From: Temnopleurus reevesii
Lineage: Eukaryota; Echinodermata; Echinoidea; Temnopleuroida; Temnopleuridae
NCBI GenBank assembly: GCA_036244855.1
Contig: BQKZ01008147.1
Coordinates: 3,791 to 26,992 of the forward strand
Direction of reading: 5' to 3'
DNA: 23,202 nucleotides
The notes beneath the pieces are model-generated. The model worked only from the letters and a program-made list of their open reading frames with translations, had not been told where the DNA came from and searched no databases. Numbering within the stretch: the stretch's first letter is position 1; each line of letters opens with the position of its first letter. The translations under genes and the position numbers were made by a program. Shown here piece by piece: positions 18,992 to 23,202 of this stretch.

Positions 18992-19056
18992 TGAATTGTA
19001 TCTATTATTATTATAAGCAGTCAGTAAGAGTAATTTTTATTCTTTTTTCTATGCAG

Positions 19057-19203
19057 TACCATCCCCTGTTGCTCTGAGCGAATCAGGAGCCACAAACGAT
19101 TTCATCTCGGCGAGCTGGACCACGCCTAATCGGGTAGTAGACCAGTACCAAGTGTTTTGCTCCGATAGAATGGTAGACCCAGCATCACCGATATGGGAAG
19201 ATG
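19057..19203 (+). pseudogene. partial exon 4 copy, unit 3
   Basis: An open 147-nt half-domain with a good TTTTTTCTATGCAG acceptor. It reads ...NDFISASWTTPNRVVDQY, then a QVFCSDRMVDP segment and ...IWEDV. Possible phase-0 donors are GAT|GTAAAT and TTA|GTAAGA. The second half of the domain is absent. Confidence 0.6.
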
Positions 19204-19270
19204 TAAATTGCATCTATTATTACTATTATAATCAGTTAGTAAGAGTACTTTCATTCTTTTTTCTATGCAG

Positions 19271-19417
19271 TACCATCCCCTGTTACTCTCAGCGAATCTG
19301 GAGCCACAAACGATTCCATCTCGGCGAGCTGGCCCAAGCATGATGCAGTAGTAGACCAGTACCTTGTCGTATGCTCCGATGATACAGGAGACCCGGCATC
19401 ACCGATACTGGAAGATG
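19271..19417 (+). pseudogene. partial exon 4 copy, unit 4
   Basis: An open 147-nt half-domain with acceptor TTTTCTATGCAG, reading ...SASWPKHDAVVDQYLVVCSD, then DTGDPAS. The first possible donor is GAT|GTACAG. The GTAAGA donor of units 1-3 is lost, because its spacer reads CAGTTAAGAG. This copy has the most unusual residues after the Trp (Pro at the usual Thr position). Confidence 0.6.
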
Positions 19418-19431
19418 TACAGAAAATTGCA

Positions 19432-19454
19432 TCTATTATTATTATTATTATTAT
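19432..19454. repeat. ATT microsatellite in the spacer of unit 5
   Basis: A run of ATT repeats within the SINE-tail-derived spacer, longer than in the other units. It accounts for most of the larger 223-base acceptor spacing before exon 4. Confidence 0.7.
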
Positions 19455-19493
19455 AAGCAGTTAAGAGTACTATTCGTTCATTTTTGTATGCAG

Positions 19494-19763
19494 TACCATC
19501 CCCTGTTACTCTCAGCGAATCTGGAGCCACAAACGATTCCATCTCGGCGAACTGGACCACGCCTGTTGGGGTAGTAGATCAGTACCTCGTTGTATGCTCC
19601 GATGGTACAGTAGACCCAGCATCACCGATACAGGAAGATGGCCAAGGCGCGTATGAAGCGACGTGTATGGGACTATCTACGGCAGGAGCGAATTACACGA
19701 TTGCTGTAACATCACAGAGTGGAAGTGAAAATAGTGCGGAAACATCGCTTCCCATCACTGCTT
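19494..19763 (+). CDS. FN3 glycoprotein gene, exon 4 (second FN3 domain)
   Basis: A 270-nt exon, phase 1 at both ends (acceptor TTTTTGTATGCAG, donor T|GTAAGT), encoding a full FN3 domain. It opens VPSPVTLSESGATNDSIS, then ANWTTP with the core Trp and VDQYLVVCSD. The second half has EATCMGLSTAGANYTIAV, with the conserved Leu and Tyr, and ends SLPITA. Sequons NDS and NYT are present. Two Cys (in VVCSD and ATCMG) match two Cys in exon 5 and could form a disulphide not present in the exon 3 domain. This is the only array unit with both halves of the domain, so it is the default coding exon. An internal ACAG|GAAG at 19630-19637 is a possible phase-0 acceptor. Confidence 0.88.
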
Positions 19764-19961
19764 GTAAGTGCTTTTGAATTTCATGAGGGATGCTTTAAAA
19801 AGGGTTCCCACTCGGTTGATGTGGAAAGTGAGAAATATTTCGGGAGTGAAAATAGTGCGGAAACATCGCTTCCCATCACTGCTTGTAAGTGCTTTGAATT
19901 TGTATCGTTCATGAGGGATGCTCTGAAAAGGGTACCCACTAGGTTGATGTGGAAAACTTAG
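19724..19961 (+). repeat. 121-bp tandem duplication of the exon 4 3' end and donor
   Basis: AGTGAAAATAGTGCGGAAAC begins at 19724 and again at 19845. Both copies continue through ATCACTGCTT|GTAAGTGCTT and ATGAGGGATGCT to GGTTGATGTGGAAA. Copy 2 (19845-19884) therefore repeats the last 40 nt of exon 4 with a second intact donor. The period is 1 modulo 3, and extending exon 4 to the second donor meets a TGA just past the first donor. Copy 2 has no evident acceptor, so it is probably non-coding. Confidence 0.82.
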
Positions 19962-20280
19962 AAAATGGGTTCCACTTACATTGGTCAGGGAAAAGTCAGG
20001 GGGCTCTGATTTTAAAAAAATCCTTAAAGCAGGGAAAACTTAGGGAATTTGGTACTCCTCAAATAGTGGCAACCCTGTTGTACTTGATCATGCATGAATA
20101 TAGGCTATTAAAACTGAATGAATTCGGTGGACATGGACCTATTGATCCTGGAATTTTGTTAATTCACCAGGAGAAAATTGGGGAAAAAACTAGGTATTTT
20201 GTTCTCAAGCAAAGCATTTTGTTTATTCATCAGGGGAAAATTAGAAAAAACAATTCTTTTCTTGAGCAAAGCTTATAGAT
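19962..20280. repeat. AGGGAAAA-rich repeat with a 63-bp internal duplication
   Basis: GTCAGGGAAAAGTCAGGG and related AGGGAAAACTTAGGG words suggest a dispersed repeat. ATTTTGTTAATTCACCAGGAG near 20153 and ATTTTGTTTATTCATCAGGGG near 20216 are tandem copies 63 bases apart. The 109-codon ORF through it (19949-20278) has low-complexity Lys/Glu content and no domain, and I do not treat it as a gene. Confidence 0.45.
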
Positions 20281-20704
20281 CTGCAAGAGACATTCATACA
20301 AGATTTGCTGACCATTTTATGATAGTCATGTCTTCTGTAAATGCAGGAACTACATTCAAATGCTAAGTGTTACAAACTCACATTTAAAAAGACACATTTT
20401 TAAAGCAACATTCACATGCTTTTTGTGTTTGTTTGTAGAACCACAGACAATGTTCATGCTAAGAATCTCATTCTATGTTGCTTGATACATTTATTTGTCC
20501 GTACTCGCTTGTGATATGTAGAACCCTTTCGCAACTGGAGAGCACAAGACCGCCCCTGCCATTACTCACTGAACCGCTCGGAAGTGCCCATCATTTTCAA
20601 TTCGCTTTTGTCACCAATTTGATCATTCTTGTGGGATTATGAAATTGATATTTGGTATGTGCTCAATCCTTTAAATAAAATAAGAAAACTATAAAAATGT
20701 CAAT

Positions 20705-20762
20705 AATGATTATAATAAATTTACATTTATATAGCCCGTAATCAAGCGGACTGCTCTATGTT
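20705..20762 (-). mobile_element. SINE-like 3' tail fragment, minus strand
   Basis: On the minus strand it reads GGGCTATATAAATGTAAATT and then an ATTATAATCATTATT end, like the GGCGCTATATAA plus ATT tail at 2909-2932. No head or body is recognisable. Confidence 0.45.
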
Positions 20763-20904
20763 CAAAATAATTTGATATTGTCCCTAAAATTGTAAGACAT
20801 GCACCAATAATACCACACCTTCCAGTGAGTAATAGGACTTTTGCACACAATCTCCAGTTGCCAATAGGTTAACGGGTATCTAAGGCAAAAAATGCTAGTT
20901 GGTA

Positions 20905-21088
20905 CAGTGGAAACTTTGTATAAAGATATCTGATCTAACGAAACAGGGTATCTGATATAAAGAGGTGAAAATCTGGTCCCAGCTCTTAATAACCTATTGC
21001 TTTTTACCTCTGCTGTATAAAAGAAATTACTGCTATAACAAGGCATTTTTTATGGTCCCATGCACCTCGTTATACTGAGTTTCTGCTG
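20905..21088 (+). mobile_element. pogo-like MITE A (184 bp)
   Basis: The TIRs are CAGTGGAAACTTTGTATAA on the left and CAGCAGAAACTCAGTATAAC as the complement of the right end. TA target duplications lie at 20903-20904 and 21089-21090. The interior has GGTCCCAGCTCTT and AACAAGGCATTTTTTATGG. It is the same family as MITE B at 21325 but in the opposite orientation. Confidence 0.65.
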
Positions 21089-21109
21089 TAGTATACATAA
21101 AATTATTTG

Positions 21110-21165
21110 TCTTGTGATCTGTCAATCCCAAATTGCTTATTAGTATCAAATAATGTGTATGAACA
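21110..21165 (+). pseudogene. decayed copy of the exon 5 start and its acceptor region
   Basis: TTGTGATCTGTCAATCCCAAATTGCTTATTAG|TATCAAATAATGTG is a diverged repeat of the exon 5 border TTGTGATCCTTCAATCCCAAATGACCTTTAG|TACCCAATAATGTA, 409 bases downstream (each side of the bar under 20 bases is the matching part). The spacing from the TA of the adjacent MITE is 32 bases in both. Similarity fades about 15 bases into the exon. It is most likely the remnant of a tandem duplication covering MITE, acceptor and exon start. Confidence 0.55.
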
Positions 21166-21324
21166 TGTGACTGCTTTTTACACATTCTATGTAAAAAAAA
21201 AAATGCTCGCTTGTTTCGGTATGTTAAATATCTTTAATCTGTCATCTATATCAATAAACTAGTGAACGTTGCCATGGATATTTTGTCATGAAAGAAAGTA
21301 GGTCCCGAAATATATGGCAACATA

Positions 21325-21497
21325 CAGTGAACTCTCTTTATAACGAGGTTCTTAGGACCATAAAAATTACCTTGTTATCAGGTTCCTCACCATATCAGAG
21401 TAAAAAACAAAGAACTATGAAGAGCTGGGACCAACAAAATCACCTTGTATAACAGGTATCGCACTATATCCGACCTCTTTATAACGAGGTTCCACTG
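21325..21497 (-). mobile_element. pogo-like MITE B (173 bp)
   Basis: The TIRs are CAGTGAACTCTCTTTATAAC on the left and CAGTGGAACCTCGTTATAAA as the complement of the right end, with TA duplications at 21323-21324 and 21498-21499. The complement of its interior has GGTCCCAGCTCTT and AACAAGGTAATTTTTATGG, matching MITE A. The two copies are therefore inverted relative to each other. It ends 54 bases before exon 5, within the acceptor neighbourhood. Confidence 0.68.
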
Positions 21498-21551
21498 TAC
21501 TTTGTATTGATCTTGATGTATTGTGATCCTTCAATCCCAAATGACCTTTAG

Positions 21552-21818
21552 TACCCAATAATGTAACCATCGAAGAAGGTGCCTCAACAAATTCATCATA
21601 CAATGCATCTTGGAGCCATCCGGAGGGAGAGATAGACTCTTTCCAGGTGTTTTGTTCAGAAAATGATGCCGAACCTGAAGTAATCACTGACGTGACCAAT
21701 GTCTCAGCATACGATGTGACCTGTGAGAGTCTACCAGCTGCAGGGACTGGTTATCAGTTCTCTGTGGTCTCTTACAGCGGCAATAAGACTGCTCGATCGG
21801 TAACCGTGTTATATACCT
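21552..21818 (+). CDS. FN3 glycoprotein gene, exon 5 (third FN3 domain)
   Basis: A 267-nt exon, phase 1 at both ends (acceptor ATGACCTTTAG, donor T|GTAAGT). It reads VPNNVTIEEGASTNSSYNAS, with the core Trp in SWSHPEG, then DSFQVFCSENDAEP. The second half has YDVTCESLPAAGTGYQFSVV with the conserved Leu and Tyr, and ends VTVLYT. Five N-glycosylation sequons are visible (NVT, NSS, NAS, NVS, NKT). The Cys pair (VFCSE, VTCES) lies where exon 4 has VVCSD and ATCMG, so exons 4 and 5 are closer to each other than to exon 3. The acceptor tract is weaker (ATGACCTTTAG) than those of exons 2-4. The gene continues to the right of the window. Confidence 0.88.
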
Positions 21819-22029
21819 GTAAGTTTGCAGATCCAGCTATGAAATTGCATATAATCTTCATGCATCATCATGAAATCGTTGGCACGTCAACATCACACAC
21901 AGTCACGCAGGTTGCTTCATGCAGGGTCAACGTCATCGCTCATTTGTGCAATGTCCAACTTTATTTTGACCCTTAAACCGCCTTCAACTTCCTTTCCAAT
22001 TACATACCGGTATTCAACCCTTCACATTG

Positions 22030-22235
22030 TGGTGTCATGGTTTTGACTCTTGCCTTTCAACCAGCGGGTCGTACATGTAGATTCAAATCCCACCCATGGG
22101 TTTAATTTCATTGAGCAAAAAAAATTATCCACATTGTGCTGCACCCGACCCAGGTGAGGTTAATGGGTACCTGGCTGGCAGGAATTTATTCCTTGAAATG
22201 CAACAGCACTGCCAAAGTCAGGGTAATTATGCAAC
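22030..22235 (+). mobile_element. tRNA-derived SINE, copy 4
   Basis: An A-box-like TGGTGTCATGG (22030-22040) and B-box-like GATTCAAATCC (22080-22090) are followed by the family body: CACATTGTGCTGCACCCGACC near 22129, then CAGGTGAGGTTAATGGG, TACCTGGCTGGCAGGAAT and CAAAGTCAGGGTAATTATGC. The 3' tail with the ATT run is missing, so it is 3'-truncated or diverged. Closest in wording to copy 1. Confidence 0.75.
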
Positions 22236-22564
22236 ATTTTTGAAGGACTTCTGCAATGGAATTCATTTGTTCCCTACCATAAGGCTCCACAAGGTACATC
22301 ATGCACACCATTCAAATTTTTTTTTTCATTTCATTAAATTTTTTAGAGTCTTATTTTCTTCAAACTTCTAAAAATCAAGAACACACTATCATGGGCATAA
22401 TGGAAAATTGTCTTTACATGTAGCTCTGTATTTCAACCATATGTAATGGTCCTTTTGAATCCGTAACAAATGGAACTGCTTTGACCCTTCATCTTCATTT
22501 TATCATCTAGATCCACTAGTAAACCTTCTTTTCATCAGTCAAATGTCCGAAAATGTATGGCTTA

Positions 22565-22740
22565 GGGGGTATTGCTCAAAATTAACTGCAAATCAACTGC
22601 AACTTTGATAATTGTTACGGGCATTTTCATTCACGCATGGTATGCGCATTTAACAAGACGCATATGAGACAATGATTTTGATTGGCGCGTTCCGATCAAC
22701 TGCAACTTGCGATCGATTGCAACTTTTGAACAACACCCCC
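22565..22740. mobile_element. Harbinger (Tourist)-like MITE, 176 bp
   Basis: The left end GGGGGTATTGCTCAAAA and the complement of the right end GGGGGTGTTGTTCAAAA are TIRs differing at two positions. TTA lies on both sides (22562-22564 and 22741-22743) as a 3-bp target-site duplication. G-run termini with a TTA target are typical of PIF/Harbinger MITEs. The interior has repeated CAACTGCAAC words and no ORF. Confidence 0.7.
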
Positions 22741-23045
22741 TTAGATTTAAAATTTGGCGATGTTAAATTAATTGATAAAATAGCATAATATTAAGGTCTT
22801 GCAAGTTTATTTTTTATGTACATGTATAAGACTCAGATATCTTACATGCATGCTTCTTCCAAAATTAAAATATCAGCTATTTATTACAACATGTATGAAC
22901 ATTATCTTAAAGTTGCCTAAATGCCAACATTGAATTGTGGCTCATACAATGTAGGTTTTTAACTTCTAAAAGTTAATCATCAATCTAACAAAAATTCTTC
23001 CTTTATTGAGACCTGTCTTAGAGTTTTAATGATATTGTGGATATT

Positions 23046-23202
23046 TAATTCAATTCAATTCAATTCCTTTATTTTTCCATTTTAAAAAATCACATTATAT
23101 TTTAAATATACAATATACTTATAAAATGCATAATTGAATAATAAATATTAAACATAAATGAACAACATAAAATTAAAATGGTGGGATACTCTACGGAAGC
23201 AA
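23046..23202 (-). mobile_element. probable non-LTR retrotransposon 3' end, minus strand
   Basis: On the minus strand the sequence runs through an AT-rich 3' UTR-like region to AAAATGGAAAAATAAAGG and then an ATTGA-repeat (AATTGAATTGAATTGAATT) at about 23047-23066. An AATAAA signal followed by a short tandem tail at the 3' end is typical of several LINE clades. The coding part would lie beyond the window edge. The clade cannot be told. Confidence 0.4.

Larger units (their letters stand above)
17640..19493 (+). other. intron 3 (1.85 kb), holding two SINEs and four partial exon copies
   Basis: This intron runs from GTGAAA to the ATGCAG acceptor of exon 4. The left part (17640-18040) has no recognised feature. 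Next come a minus-strand SINE 3' fragment and a full + SINE. From 18557 to the end the intron consists of 212-225-bp tandem units carrying half of exon 4. It could contain alternative exons (see the partial copies). Confidence 0.6.
18557..19640 (+). repeat. five-unit tandem array of the 5' half of exon 4
   Basis: Five units begin at about 18557, 18782, 18996, 19208 and 19427. Each has a spacer from the SINE tail (TTGCATCT-type start, TATTATTA run, AAGCAG), a pyrimidine tract and ATGCAG acceptor, then 147 nt equivalent to the first part of exon 4. Acceptor-to-acceptor distances are 214, 212, 214 and 223. All length differences are in the spacers; the 147-nt coding part has none. In the fifth unit the sequence continues into the rest of exon 4. 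The break in units 1-4 follows GAAGATG, where exon 4 continues with GCCAAGG. Confidence 0.85.
19764..21551 (+). other. intron 4 (1.8 kb)
   Basis: This intron contains the 121-bp duplicate of the exon 4 end, an AGGGAAAA-rich repeat (19.96-20.28 kb), a SINE-like tail (20.70-20.76 kb), two pogo-like MITEs and a decayed copy of the exon 5 start. In 20290-20700 I see no recognised feature. Confidence 0.6.
21819..23202 (+). other. intron 5 (start only)
   Basis: This begins GTAAGT after exon 5 and runs to the window edge. It holds a SINE (22.03-22.23 kb), a Harbinger-like MITE (22.57-22.74 kb) and a likely LINE 3' end at the edge. I see nothing in 21830-22025, 22240-22555 or 22750-23040 beyond AT-rich DNA. 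No further FN3 exon is present. Confidence 0.55.

Noticed and set aside
19845..19884. Second copy of the exon 4 end as an extra coding exon
   Set aside because: No acceptor AG with a pyrimidine tract precedes it, and reading through from exon 4 hits a TGA.
19719..19961. 80-codon ORF with a repeated SENSAETSLPITA-type end
   Set aside because: It reads copy 1 out of frame and copy 2 in the FN3 frame because of the 121-bp period; not a separate product.
19949..20278. 109-codon Lys-rich ORF
   Set aside because: It lies in an AGGGAAAA-rich repeat with a 63-bp internal duplication; low complexity, no domain.

Overview
This is a stretch of animal genomic DNA, AT-rich and dominated by introns and repeats. 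I see no bacterial or phage signature: no dense ORFs and no operons. Instead there are short exons with canonical GT/AG borders, tRNA-derived SINEs, MITEs, microsatellites and abundant TACATGTA-type words. The SINE core (a ...GCTGCACTC[A/G]ACCCAGG... type sequence) and the overall repeat texture make me favour a marine deuterostome, most likely an echinoderm such as a sea urchin. That placement is recollection of repeat style, not a search result.

One protein-coding gene can be reconstructed, on the + strand and running off the right edge. Exon 1 (coding part 870-920) supplies the start codon and most of a signal peptide. Exon 2 (9724-9763) completes it. Exons 3, 4 and 5 (17391-17639, 19494-19763, 21552-21818) each encode one whole fibronectin type III (FN3) domain. 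Intron phases agree at every junction (0, then 1, 1, 1), which is the main reason to believe the model. The 292 codons seen encode the N-terminus of a secreted or cell-surface glycoprotein with at least three FN3 domains. A CpG-rich stretch (about 240-635) upstream of exon 1 may be its promoter or 5' leader.

The unusual part is 18.5-21.6 kb. Upstream of exon 4 lie four extra copies of its first 147 nt (18631, 18845, 19057, 19271), each fused to a spacer derived from the 3' tail of a SINE. All four keep the exact length, an open frame and a good 3' splice site, yet lack the second half of the domain. The 3' end of exon 4 with its donor is also duplicated (121-bp period), and the start of exon 5 has a decayed copy about 410 bp upstream. 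The locus is therefore full of partial exon copies.

The introns hold tRNA-derived SINE copies, three pogo-like MITEs, a Harbinger-like MITE, fold-back elements, a tandem/inverted array of tRNA-Thr-like sequences (15.57-16.18 kb), many local tandem duplications of 120-310 bp, a minus-strand small ORF inside a short terminal-inverted-repeat unit (5.2-5.5 kb), and simple repeats. Most small ORFs in the window lie in these repeats and are not credible genes.
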